This document shows, in pieces, positions 1-11,096 of a stretch of DNA of 64,000 bases. The notes under the pieces are model-generated. The model made no database searches. It saw nothing but the letters and a program-made list of their open reading frames with translations, and was not told where the DNA came from. The stretch lies in NCBI GenBank assembly GCA_022559845.1, contig CM040126.1, positions 46,494,458 to 46,558,457 on the forward strand, read 5' to 3'. A program made the position numbers and the translations under genes. The DNA is from Amorphophallus konjac. Lineage: Eukaryota > Streptophyta > Magnoliopsida > Alismatales > Araceae. Positions within the stretch are counted from its first letter, which is position 1. Every line of letters begins with the position of its first letter.

Positions 1-80
1 AGGGCCTTCTAGGAGACCCGTCTCGGGTCATCTCTTTCCAGTCCGGAGAGGGGTCCGTCCCTCCTCTGTCCTCTGTCCCC

Positions 81-2657
81 ATGGAGGGCACGCAGCCCTC
101 CCTCTCTTCTCCCAATTCTGCCAATCATGTCCTTCAAATGATGGCCCAGTTGGATCCGGGCCAACTTCAGGTAGTCTATCAGGCCTTGCAGGGGTCTAAT
201 GCCCCATCTCCCACGATTGTACAAGGTCTGTCCAATGCCTCCATTGCTCAACCAAGAGTTGACTGGCCTGCTGTTCAGCCCGTTCCGATTGATCTTACTC
301 CGATCCAGCCAAGGACCATTCGATTATCTAGTCTGGAAACGGGCCAGTCCTCTGGTTCGGCCCATCAAGCTTTTGACAAAGGGAAGACCATCCTCCCTTC
401 TCCTATCTCAGCAAATTCTTATGGGTCCATCCCATCAGCGCCACAAGTGCTTGTCGGTCCATCCGATTTCATGCGCCCCCAGCAAGCGGCGGCCCATGTC
501 CATGCCAATATGGGTCATTCTTCGGCCCAATATCCCTCTTATGGGCATCCCCTTTCATCTATCGTCTACCCTTCAGCTTCCTGTCTTGAGTCTACTCCTT
601 TCACTACCTCTGCTCCGTCCAGGGAGCAGGAACTACTTGATAAATGGGCCTCCATGCAACAACAACTTGACTTCCTTCAAAAGCGGGTTGGCCCACAATC
701 GCTAGTAGATATTTCAGTTCCTAGTTTCCAGAACATCCGGTTCCCACCGCAATCTGAGCTCCCCACTTACCGTAAATATGACGGGAACAACAATCCCTTC
801 ATCCATGTGAGGGACTTTTTGTACGAGTCGGCCCAATTTCAATATGATGATCGCCTTATAGCCTACTTGTTTCGCCGCTCGTTGGATGGGGTTGCTTTAT
901 AATGGTTCTACTCTCTGCCGCTGGAAGATGTCGAGAGTTTCAAGGTAGTGAAAGATAAGTTTATTTAGAGATTCCAAGACCGGGTCGGCCCGGAATATTC
1001 TTTTACAGATTTGGTGGCCGAGAAAATGAAGCCAGATGAAGAATTTGCTACGTATGCCGACATGTGGAGGCATATGGCCGCCCGAGTGCCAGGCCACATT
1101 CCGGAGGAAGAGAAAGTCAAGCTGCTGATTTCAAATGCTACTCCTACATTCTGAAATATTATTGCTATAAATGATATAGCCAATATGCACCAACTATATA
1201 GCCGAGCGCGCTTTATTCAAACTCAATTCAAGGACTCCCCAATCCATTCACTCTTCGAGGCCCAAAAGCCCAAATATCACAAAAAGCCTCAGGGGCCTGT
1301 CACCGAGGGGATCTAAACAAATGAGCAGGTGCAAGCCGTTGCATTCCCCTTCCAATCTGTGCCATTCCGCTTTCCCCAAAACTCCCGCAATCCCCAATTC
1401 TCTACACCACAGAACACCTAACCCGCTTTCTCCGCTCCACAAAACCCTCATCCTACCTTCCCCGCTCCACAAAACACGTTCCCCGCTCCACAACAGCCTC
1501 CGCAACCTCCGCAATACCACAATGTCTCTCCACCCAACGGCTACACCAACAATAATAAGCGCCCGGGTCCGAAGAGAGCCCAATATCCTCCTTTGACCGA
1601 GTCTCTCACGGACATTTTCTCGGCTCTTATGTCCATTAATGCCATTCAACTTCCTCCGGAACTGCCCAATTGGAACCCAGCCGTTGATCAGACAAAGTAT
1701 TGCATGTTCCACAGGCAACCTGGCCATACTATTGAGAGTTATTTTCAGTTCAGAGACTTGGTATACGACCTGCATGAAGGGCAGCATATAGACTGGGCCG
1801 AGATGCACAAGGCCATCATTGAAATAAAATAGAAGAGAAGGCAGCCGCAGAGGCAGCAAGTGCAGCAGCAACAAGCACCGCCGCCACAGCAGCAGCCACA
1901 ACAGTAACCACAGCCGGTCCAAGACTTGGAGATCCATCAAAATCCCATGCCAAATCATCCTCCCGCTCCGCAGCCTCAGCCGTCGGCACCGGCTCAGGTG
2001 AATTTTGTTCAGCCTCCGACTCCTGATGCCGGGTGGTCGTATGATGATGACGGTTCCACTTAGCAAATAATGGCCCTCCACCATAACCACCGCCGCCCTA
2101 CTTCATCTTCTACTCCCACCATCCTTACACCCAACCATCAAACTCTTCCATTCATCCTTCCACCAATTACCACAGTTACTCCACTTGCCTCCACTCCACT
2201 ACCAGCACACCCACTTGTGCTTCCACCTCGTCCATTGCTCGTCACCCCCACCATCATCACCACGCCTCCACCCAATCCCTCTCTCACTATGCCTCTGCCC
2301 ACACCGATCTCCACGCCTCCACTTTCCTTTACACCTCCATCAGTACCCGCACCTATCATTACCGCGCCCGCACCTAACCCTCCGCCTGTCATCCTTCCCC
2401 CACAACCCATTACCTCCACTATCATCCCTACTACTCCCATCATCTCCACCACACCCTCTTCCACACCACTCATCCACCCCATCGGACCCATCAAGCCGTC
2501 AACCGATCCTGTGCTGGCACAAAACCTTGCCCTGCGGAGCAGGCGTTTGTTTCACAGGAATTACACATCCACTGGTGCACCGGCACCCAATACTCAGTCT
2601 TCACAACCGACTGCTGATCAGGAAGAGGCTGACCCACTGTTGGGGTACCCAATATGA
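81..2657 (+). pseudogene. Tat-type gag, broken by in-frame stops
   Basis: Gag would form the particle core. The ATG at 81 opens 273 codons: a proline/glutamine-rich N-terminus, then the start of the retrotransposon Gag core near 760-900 (LPTYRKYDG, NPFIHVRDFL). The same frame continues to 2657 but meets stops at about 901, 966, 1152, 1314, 1830 and 2060. Between them the Gag core goes on (WFYSLP, EEFATYADMW, RVPGHIPEE). Near 1700 is a degenerate zinc-knuckle-like segment (CMFHRQPGH) whose last cysteine is replaced. Low-complexity Pro/Gln/His tracts fill 1330-2490. The lesions are mostly point stops rather than frameshifts, so the decayed frame is still easy to follow. I see no primer binding site upstream within the window. 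Confidence 0.75.
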
Positions 2658-3417
2658 TCTATTGCATCACTTAGACAGGGTGCCCACCAAAATATCTGTA
2701 TTAGAGTTGATAAAAAGGTCTACACTTCACCAAGATGCATTACAAAATTTTCTTCAGAAGGTGATGATTAGCGAAGATGTGGCAGTTGATAGTCTACCGA
2801 CGGCCTTGGCAGCTATCTCGAAAGGGCCAGCAATTACATTCTCCGAGACCGATCTAGCACCTCCAGAAGCTCGGCAAATGCCACAATGTATTTTGATAAT
2901 CTTAAACAAAGTGAGTATTGATGCAGCTTTGGTTGATATAGGGGCATCTATTAATGTTTGCCCGCTCAGCACTCTCCACGCTTGCAATTTATCAGAAGAA
3001 CTATTACGGCCAACCCCGACCACCATAGCAGCGTATGACAATTCAAGAAGAGCATGTCATGGGGTTGTCACCATTCAAGATGAGCTTGGGCCTCTTACCA
3101 TGCCCATAGAATTTTATGTACTGGACATCAACCCTATGTTCAAAGCCATTTTGGGTCGTCCATGGATAGACAATCTCGACGCCGTACCATCCACCGCACA
3201 TCAATGCCTCAAATTCCCTTTTCAAGGGAGGGTGGTTAAGGTGAAAAGTTTGTCCACAGTTCAGTCAGTCAAGTCTATCTCGAAGAAAGTGCTACCAACT
3301 TTGTGGCCCAATAGTCGGCCCGTTATTTCGGTGCTAGATTTGAACTTTCCATGGGCTTATGCACCACGCAAACCCGTCTCTGCAGCAACAAATATCAAGG
3401 TGAAGCCCCAGATTTGA
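2640..3417 (+). pseudogene. Tat-type aspartic protease (retropepsin-like) domain
   Basis: The reading shifts by one frame near 2650, just before the segment QYDLLHHLDRVP that usually precedes the protease in Tat elements. The active-site region is ALVDIGASINVCPLST near 2922-2970, where the catalytic motif is D-I-G-A-S in place of the classic D-S/T-G-A/S. A second conserved stretch, KAILGRPWIDNL, lies near 3142-3177, matching the ILGRPWL motif of plant gypsy proteases. The protease would cut the Gag-Pol polyprotein. The frame closes at 3417, 38 bp before the 5' LTR of the nested element, so its natural continuation resumes at 14268. A functional enzyme is unlikely because gag upstream is broken. 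Confidence 0.72.
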
Positions 3418-3450
3418 GATTCGAAGGGCTGAGACATTATATTGAAATTG

Positions 3451-3455
3451 GGCTA
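3451..3455. repeat. Left target-site duplication of nested Sirevirus-like element (GGCTA)
   Basis: The five bases before the 5' LTR are GGCTA. The five after the 3' LTR (14268-14272) are TGCTA. Four of five match, so the duplication is accepted as imperfect, with one later mutation. Confidence 0.6.
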
Positions 3456-5402
3456 TGTTGTGCATGTGATTTTGATGATTACAAAATGATTTTGTTACTT
3501 GACCTTGCTTGGCCTTGTGCTTGAATAATACTTCATGTTCTCATGTTTGAACAATACTTCATGTTCTCATGTGCCTTGTGCTTGAATGATACTTCATGTT
3601 CTCATGCGCTTGAATCATACTTGTTCTCATGCTATGGAGTCATGTTCTAGAATGAGAATGAATTAGTAAAACAATGCTTCTGAATGCCATCAACATGAAT
3701 GAGTCTTTATGCTCATATGAATGCTATCATGCTCACTTGTTTGTAATAGCTCAACTCTCACTGGAATGAGAGTCATGTTCATTTGAATGCAAGTATGCTA
3801 ATCTTCTTGCATTGCAGGAACGAGTCTTGATGGACATCAGGTGGAACTCAAGAGAATGCTTAACTACGTCATCTTGTTGTCCACCATTCAGAACTTGTGT
3901 TAATTCTATCTCCATTCTTCTAAGAACCATTGGTAAGACTTGGCAATTCACATATCTTCAGTTAAGTGAATTTTGGGTGAGAAAGCTACAGTATGTTGAC
4001 CCATAGTACTTGTGCATAGATATACATGTGGCTTCATGTACCTTCTTCATGAGTCCTTAGGGTTTGAAGATGTAGGCTTTCATGCATATTCTTCTAAGTG
4101 GCCAAAGTCATGAATGTTAGTCTTTGTCATCAAGAATGCCATTTGAATGAATGTGTGTTTGAATGGTTAGCATGTTATAAACCTTCATGAGGCATGAATG
4201 TTTCAAATTTGAATGTGGATCATGCACTTTCTACTTGAACCTCTTTAAGCTTGTGATGTGCTTGAAATATTCTTCAAGACTTTTGAGAGTTGGCTCTATA
4301 TTGCTCATGCATAGCATGAATGCTTGGTCTTGTGAGCTACGCACCAAAAGCTTGATTTATTAACTTGATGTGTGAAAGACTTGCATGTAATGTAATGTGG
4401 AAACATCTTTACAAACATGCATAGCTACATATGTGTAAGAGATCATGAGGATGCATAATGAAAATGCATATTTGCATTTGTTTGCACATGTGTGTGTTTA
4501 GGTGTTCACACTTGTCAAATTGAGTTTCATGATATGTAAGCGTATCGTGGCAAGGCTACTTGAATGATTGAGCCCCCATATCATTACATTTGCCTTAGAT
4601 GCAATGGAAGATTCAAAGTTCCCCAAATGCCATAGCCCGTGACTTTGTCTTTATGAAAACATTTATTTATGCAATGAGCATTTGGATGGTTGACAAGTTA
4701 TGAAGGTTCTTTTGGAAGAATCTAGTTCATGAGCTCTTAACTTTCACACATGTGGTAACCTCATACTCTTGTGTTTCTACAGGTCCAAAGATGGTTCTTA
4801 AACCCTCTCATGTCAATTGGATGATGGTAACATCTAACCATCTTTATGTCAAGTTCCGGGTTGTTTTCATGCACATCTTTCATGAGATCTTAATGCATTG
4901 ATGGTGGTTCATGCATTTCTCAAATGAGATTTCTTGGACTGTTAAAGTCAAGGCTTTTGGTTGCCTTGTGATGGACTAATGATTAATTCAATGTGAGCAT
5001 TAATGAAACCATCATGCTTATGGAAAGGCTCATAATGTTCAATGAAAGTGCTCATTCAACTTGCATATGTTCATGCATATTCTTATTGTGATCCTTGTGG
5101 CCAAAGATGCTAATTACACATTAAAGCTTCCATGACATTGCATTTGGTCATACATGTTTTGGTTGGTTAAATTGAGAAGACAAATACATGTTTAAATGGT
5201 TCAATGATGTGTTTTAATGTCAACATGTTCATAGTGTTGTTGCTTGATGCAAAGATTTTGATTCTCAACTAACCACTTGCTTTTTCATGTTTTCAGGATG
5301 AAAATACATGGTTAATCTACATGGGGTTATGGTAACATTTAAACATTTATTTCCCCATGATTTCATGTTGAATTAATAGTGTTTTGTAGGCCTTTCTAGC
5401 AT

Positions 5403-5601
5403 GGGTCGACCCATTGGGTCGACCCCTAAGTGTTCTGGACCGACAGAACACAGAACCTTGACCCTGTGTGCATGGGTCGACCCATGGGGTCGACCCACAC
5501 TGCATGGGTCGACCCCATGGGTCGACCCATGAAATCTGGGTTTGTTTTCTGCTTCCAGGCCGCCTTCAGGCTCCCTGGGGGTCGACCCATGGGGTCGACC
5601 C
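5403..5601. promoter_or_regulatory. Eight GGGTCGACCC palindromes in four pairs, upstream of LTR TATA
   Basis: Perfect 10-bp palindromes start at 5403, 5416, 5474, 5487, 5506, 5519, 5579 and 5592. They form four pairs, always with 13 bp between starts. The cluster lies about 150-350 bp upstream of the TATA box at 5748, a typical enhancer position in U3. A 32-bp segment containing two of the copies is absent from the other LTR. The role as protein-binding sites is inferred. Confidence 0.65.
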
Positions 5602-5747
5602 ATCCCGGCACGGGATTCTCGGGAGCTTCCGAAACCCTATGGAATCATATCTAAAGTTTACCAAAATACCCCCAAATGGTTACTAATGTTATTGGGGGGT
5701 TTCTAACATGTATTGGGAGGGTTTTATGTGTCTTTTGTCCACTCCAC

Positions 5748-5756
5748 TATATATAT
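5748..5756 (+). promoter_or_regulatory. TATA box of 5' LTR
   Basis: TATATATAT follows a GC-rich upstream section and precedes a purine-rich leader. It is conserved in the right LTR (about 13356-13363). It is the only strong TATA-like run near the U3/R position. Confidence 0.6.
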
Positions 5757-6658
5757 GAATGTGAACTCCGAATTTGATCAGGTGAGAAGCCCTAATGTAT
5801 CTTGTTCTATCTTGTAGGTGGAGAAAAGGGGCAAAGCAACCAAGGAGCTCTTGAGGAAGGGTTATCATCTACATCCATGGAGATTTGGAGCTCGTGGTAG
5901 AAGAAGAAAAGAAGCGTCTCGACGAGAGGAACGCGAGGACGCTCAAATCGCGGCCATCCGACATTGAGCCAAGAAGATCCGGAGTCTTTCTTGAAGGGGG
6001 AGCTTCATACATGCCTTATCTTCTTTGATTCATTCTCTAGAGTTTGTTTGGGGTTCAATGCATCTATTTGTCTTAGGTTCTTAAATTTCTGGAAGGATAT
6101 TCTGTGTGGGTGTTCGGAGAAAGGGGTCTCCGAGTGATTGGTTGATGCGGGTGCATCGTTTTGTGCGGAGCATATCCGCGTGTGTGCTTGGGCATTTTGT
6201 GGGGTTTGTTCCCCGTGTGTGATTGGGGGATTTCTCCCGTGTGATTGTGTAGGCTTCGTCCTACGTGTGGGTGTTGGAGCTTGGCTCCGTGTGTGTGTGG
6301 GGTTTAATCCCCGGGCTGTTTTATACAGCAGTGAAGCCTCACCGGTTTGGTGAGGGGTGGACGTAGGGTGCCCGTCGTGGTCCCGAACCACCTTAAAAAT
6401 CCCCGTGTTTTGTGGCTTGCATTGTGGTTTGTGTTGTGGTGGTTTGTGTTATCGTTCTTATCTCATTATCCTTTCGAGTGAGAACGGTGAGATTGAGAGA
6501 ATCAAGTCTATTCCAATTAGTTTAAATTCCTCACTCTTGCTAATCTTGCTAATTCCGCTGTAAGGTAGTAAATAGTTTTAATTGGACATAATTTTAGTGG
6601 AGGGTTCTATTCACCCCCCCTCTAGAACCGTGTTCCTGCACTACGGGACCCCAACAAT

Positions 6659-6670
6659 TGGTATCAGAGC
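6659..6670 (+). other. Primer binding site (initiator Met tRNA)
   Basis: TGGTATCAGAGC starts two bases after the LTR end. It is the standard plant copia primer site, complementary to the 3' end of initiator Met-tRNA. Confidence 0.92.
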
Positions 6671-6729
6671 GAGGCTCTGTTGTCCCTAGATCTAACGATC
6701 TACAGAGTGATCCTAGTGCATTGTCAATC

Positions 6730-8391
6730 ATGAATTTTTCTGTTGATCAAATCTCTATGAATTGCCTTCCTATCTTTAATGGTCATGATTATATTTCTTG
6801 GAGAAATGCTATGTGTGTTTATCTTAGTTTGCATGAGCCTAATGTTTGGAAGGCCATATGTGAAGGTCCATACAAGCTTCCTACTGAACATAACAAATGT
6901 GATGATATGCATGTCAAGAAAGATGAAATGAATCTTAGAGCATTAAATTTTCTCTTGAATGCGATTGAGTCTAACATACTTTCACAAATTCCCTTGTGTA
7001 GGTCGGCAAGAGACCTTTGGGATGAATTGGCACGGAAGTATGAAGAAGAAGTAATGGATCTATGCTTAATGGCTCATGGTGAAGAAACTTCAAATGAGGT
7101 AAATTCTAACTCTGACTCTGATGAAGACGAAATGTCTTTTGAAGAACTTCTTGATGCTTATGAGGAGTTATCGAGTCGATATAAGAAAATCAAATCTGAA
7201 AATAAAAATCTGAAAAAGAAAACTAGTGAGAATGTGCATGCTAGTGGTTCTTGTGAAAAATGCATTGAGTTAGAATCAAAAATTGAAAATCTAGAAAATG
7301 ATAATGAACTTCTAGAATCCAAAGTTGAATTATTTTCAGATGAAATGTCATGTATGACTGAAGAGCTTGAAATGTTCAAAAAATCTAATACTGCTCTTGA
7401 AATTGAAAATGATTCCGATGTTTTGCTTGATCAGAACAAACTCTTGTTATCTAAGATTTCATTGCTTGAAGAATCTGAAAAATGTCTTAGAAACAAGTTG
7501 GATTCCTTATCTGACGATGATAAAATGCTTGAAAAACTTCTTGATTCTGAAAATGATAGCAAGAGCATCATGTTTGAAAATGAGGAACTTAAAAAGAAAA
7601 TTGGTGCCATGCTAATCGAGAATGCTTTGCTTGAAGGGAGATTGAACAGTTTTGATAAAAGTGAGAAAGAAAATGCGTTGTTGAGATCTGAAAATGAAAG
7701 TTTGAAACAATTAAACAATGCCATGTCTGAAAGACTGCTTGTTCTTGAAAAAGGAAAATCTGTGGTTGTTAATGAATGTGAAAAATTGCATGTGCTGGAA
7801 CAAGAACTTGAAAGCTATAAAACTACAAACAAAGTGTTAAGTGAATGTAATGTTTGCAGTGAACAAGAAATTGCTAGCTATGAGTTGCACATTGCATCCC
7901 TTGAAAACGAAATCATTGATTTGAATGCATCTTTGTCCAAATTTGTCAAGGGGAAAGACAACCTAGATAAAATCTTGGGGACCAAGGTGAATTTTCAAAG
8001 GGAAGGTCTTGGGTATGAACCCACTAAAAAGAAAGCTTTTGGTCTGAAAACCCAAACATCATTCGTGCATGCTTCATGTTCTTCTAATGCATCTTTTGTT
8101 GAGAAACCCCAGATTAAAACTCAAGCCCAACCTAGGACCAAGAAATTTGCCCCATCCCTCAACTATCAAAATGGTCCTAAGAGTCATAATAGAAAATCTG
8201 ATTCTCACCAAAATCATGAAAAGCATGCTCACGTTCCTAAAAGTTCAAAGTTGAGTTGTTTTTACTGTGGCATGCATGGCCATGTTATGGATGATTGTGA
8301 TATCATGAAAAAGATGACCAACATGCATGCAAAGAAAAACATGCCTTCAAATCAAAAGGAAATGTTTCTTGCCTTCACTGTGGTAAGCTAG
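6730..8391 (+). CDS. gag: Copia/Sirevirus-type Gag, first part
   Basis: The ATG at 6730 is chosen because the frame upstream runs through the primer site. The 553-residue product has, in order: an N-terminal copia Gag core (residues about 10-110, with LPIFNGHDYISWRNAM and the ARDLWDELARKYEE helix); a long acidic, heptad-rich coiled coil (about 140-415) with many Glu/Lys/Leu; a basic linker; and a CX2CX4HX4C zinc knuckle (CFYCGMHGHVMDDC, residues 510-523). A TQT tripeptide at 441-443 resembles the LC8 light-chain binding core reported for Sirevirus Gag. The frame stops at 8391 inside what should be a second zinc knuckle, which continues in another frame. Gag would coat element RNA and form particles. 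Confidence 0.8.
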   Translation: MNFSVDQISMNCLPIFNGHDYISWRNAMCVYLSLHEPNVWKAICEGPYKLPTEHNKCDDMHVKKDEMNLRALNFLLNAIESNILSQIPLCRSARDLWDELARKYEEEVMDLCLMAHGEETSNEVNSNSDSDEDEMSFEELLDAYEELSSRYKKIKSENKNLKKKTSENVHASGSCEKCIELESKIENLENDNELLESKVELFSDEMSCMTEELEMFKKSNTALEIENDSDVLLDQNKLLLSKISLLEESEKCLRNKLDSLSDDDKMLEKLLDSENDSKSIMFENEELKKKIGAMLIENALLEGRLNSFDKSEKENALLRSENESLKQLNNAMSERLLVLEKGKSVVVNECEKLHVLEQELESYKTTNKVLSECNVCSEQEIASYELHIASLENEIIDLNASLSKFVKGKDNLDKILGTKVNFQREGLGYEPTKKKAFGLKTQTSFVHASCSSNASFVEKPQIKTQAQPRTKKFAPSLNYQNGPKSHNRKSDSHQNHEKHAHVPKSSKLSCFYCGMHGHVMDDCDIMKKMTNMHAKKNMPSNQKEMFLAFTVVS

Positions 8392-8939
8392 GCCACACCA
8401 TGAAAAATTGTTTTTCAAAGCAAAAAGATGAACTTCATGCTAACAATGCTAAGTGCAATGCTCAAAGAAAATTCAGTAACCAATATGCCTTTCGTGCTCA
8501 AAGGTTTTCATCAAACAAGGGAAAGTTCTTTGGAAAAACGTTTGCTCATAATGATAAATCATTTGTTAGAACTACTTCACCTTGTTGCTATCATTGTGGA
8601 AATTACGGGCATGTTATGAAAGAATGTTGGTTTTTGAAAACTAAAAATTTCCATGCTTCTAGAATGAATGCTAGGTTTAATTTTGTTAGACCTAGATCCT
8701 TTGAAAATAGGAGATGGAAAACTTTTGAAAATGCCTATGCTCATGAAAGAACATCCTTTGCTAGAAATACCTTCCCTCAATGCTTTTATTGTGGAACCCA
8801 TGGACATGTCATTGAGGATTGCAGGATCATGAAGGATGATGATATAGTGGCAATGAAAAGGTCAAAGAAAACATTTGAAAGAAATGCTACCAACATCCAA
8901 GGACCCAAGAAGGCTTGGGTGCCAAGATCCGACAAGTGA
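8370..8939 (+). CDS. Copia/Sirevirus-type Gag, second part with three more zinc knuckles
   Basis: This frame overlaps the end of the first Gag frame and restores a complete zinc knuckle at 8370-8411 (CLHCGKLGHTMKNC). Two more follow, near 8585-8626 (CYHCGNYGHVMKEC) and 8780-8821 (CFYCGTHGHVIEDC). All keep CX2CX4HX4C spacing. The spacers are rich in Lys, Arg, Asn and Phe, which suits RNA binding. The frame ends at 8939 with no protease or integrase behind it. An ATG exists at 8400 but lies inside the knuckle, so this is the tail of one broken or frameshifted Gag, not a separate gene. Whether the shift is programmed or a mutation cannot be told from one copy. Confidence 0.7.
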   Translation, partial: CLHCGKLGHTMKNCFSKQKDELHANNAKCNAQRKFSNQYAFRAQRFSSNKGKFFGKTFAHNDKSFVRTTSPCCYHCGNYGHVMKECWFLKTKNFHASRMNARFNFVRPRSFENRRWKTFENAYAHERTSFARNTFPQCFYCGTHGHVIEDCRIMKDDDIVAMKRSKKTFERNATNIQGPKKAWVPRSDK

Positions 8940-11096
8940 GTCGGTTGTTATGAAGGTGTGCCTTGAGGTAAACAAAGAATGAAAGGGGTTCCAATAAAAT
9001 GGAACAAGGCACACTCACAAGGTAAAACCCCAACTTTGCCTTTTCATTATTAAACTTGATGATTTTGATGTTTGGTATGTTATTTTGTTATAGTTTTCAT
9101 ATGATGCCTGAATTGCATTTCCTCACAAGTCATACAAGCCTTCAATGGATGAATTTTTGGTATATCAAATGGTGATATGTGAAATGACAGATCAAGTCTG
9201 TTAGGAAGCTATCACTATGTGTGAGGTGATCTTAGGATCAATGTCCTCCACCGTGTATCAAAATTCAGAACTTAAATTGTTGAAACATGTCTTTTTGAAT
9301 GAAATCTATTTGCCTTGACATGCATGTGCTTTCTATTTGAATCTGAAAATCCTTCTTGTTTTAAGAAGGCATAATCTCTGAAAATCTATTTGGAACAACT
9401 TCTGAAAATAATCAGGTTGCATTGCTTGATTTTGATCATTTTTGCATCCTTGTTCCTGAAGGGCATGTCATGGAGAATGTTTGTTGATTATCATTTGAAT
9501 GTGAATGCTTTCATGTGCAATCTATCATGATAGTCTGAAAATCAAACTCTTGGTTTTTGCTTTTGCATTTTGCATTGCATTCTCAAGTTGTTATAGGTTG
9601 CATGCATAAGAGTTCATGCATTAGGGGCATTGAAACATTCAAATAAAATCTGAAATTCTGCATACATGATGCATTCTACATTGCATATTGCATATTTCCT
9701 CGTTGTGTGCTTGCATGTTAATATATGCTACAACCCCTTCCTTGGAATTTTCTATGACCATACACTCCCTTGATAAATAATGTTGCATCTGAGTCCTAAC
9801 AAGTGTGGTTCTTGTCATACACTCAGGGGGAGTCAATATTTGATAAGTGCATCTAGATAGGGGGAGTTGCATTGCTATGTGCTCATGATGTTTTCGATAT
9901 ACATGCTAAATCAAATTCGCACACCTCTTGCACAATATGTGAAAATGAGTGTTAAAGATAAGGATATAGGAATTTCTTTTCAACACTCTAGAGTTATTAA
10001 ACCTGCTGCATGTATGTTGAAGAGACAGTTGAGGAAAAAGCTGCCTACCTATCTTTGTGAAAAGAATGTGAAATGAAAGGCAGAGCAATGTTTAGTCTCA
10101 CTGAGTAAATTGGGCACATGTCACCTGAGACGTGATGTGGTTCATTTAAGAAAGGTGTTGTACTAAAATATCTCTGTTCAAAATGAAGTGAAATGGTTCA
10201 GTATTATGAGTAACCGGGGAGTCTGGCATGAGCTCCATGTGTCTCCTCGCGTAAAAAGGAATTATTTGAACCTGATCATTCTTAGAAAAATTCTGATTGT
10301 CTATGTGAAATCAATGAAAAATTCTGATGTGGAATTCTATTGAGGTAGAGCGTAGCCTCCAATACGCTGTTCTCGGATTATAGTGTAGCTTGTACAATCT
10401 CTCGTTGTGTTGATCTTAAAATCTGAATATCCATATTGCAACAATCCATTTTCATGTTATTCACTTACACATTTGGAAATTTGATTTAATATGTATTCAG
10501 AAAATTGATTGATTGCATTGGCATTCGCTTTATTCTCCTAAATGATTGCACAATCCCCTAGGTGTACACATGAGCAAACTGGTTTCATTGACTCACCTGC
10601 ACTTTTCATACACCTATCCTCTCACTATGAATAAATTGGGGGAGCTATATTGCATGTATTTAGATCTACTTGCTTGGAAGTCAATCATACTTGATCATTC
10701 CACTTGCATTCTGCATGTTCATGTTACCCACAACTTGCATTTCAAACATGTTCAATTAGTTCATGCATACTTGGCATTTAGTGCATTCACTCATGCATAT
10801 TTGAATTGCATCTTGTTGAACATTGTGTGCATGTGGTTCTCTTAATAACCCCGTTGTCCGTCGATTCAGTGTCAATGACAAAGGGAGAGAGACTGGTAAC
10901 TGTTCCTTGTGCTTCTTTCATGAGTATCATATGTTTTGCTTGACTGTTCTCATTTTGCCTTAAGGGGAGTAAGCTTGCTGATTTTGGTTTTGATGCTATC
11001 GTGAACTCCCCATGTTGATCCCCATTTCTGATTATGTCAAAGGGGGAGAGAGAGCATTAATGCATAATATTTTGTCATCATCAAAATGGGGGAGAT
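8940..11096 (+). other. Non-coding 3' interior of the Sirevirus-like element with repeated polypurine tracts
   Basis: About 2.1 kb lacks any pol similarity. It is rich in ATGCAT-type motifs. Purine runs like the final tract (GGGGGAG) recur at about 9825, 9859, 10638, 10881, 10962, 11039 and 11086. The last lies directly before the 3' LTR. Multiple polypurine tracts upstream of the 3' LTR are a known Sirevirus trait, which supports the classification although pol is missing. Confidence 0.65.

Larger units (their letters stand above)
3456..6656 (+). repeat. 5' LTR of the Sirevirus-like element
   Basis: The repeat runs from TGTTGTGCATG to CCCCAACA, 3201 bp. It contains paired GGGTCGACCC palindromes (5403-5601), a TATA box at 5748 and a long downstream R/U5 section. 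It differs from the right LTR by scattered substitutions, small indels and one 32-bp segment present only here. Open frames inside it are short and repeated identically in the other LTR, so they are not taken as genes. Confidence 0.9.

Noticed and set aside
1248..2090. Minus-strand frame of 280 codons over the gag region
   Set aside because: It is the reverse of the Pro/Gln/Ser-rich part of Tat gag, without any domain.
3812..4006. Identical 64-codon frames in both Sirevirus-like LTRs (also 11453-11647)
   Set aside because: Repeated only because the LTRs are identical; no domain and no reason to expect a protein.
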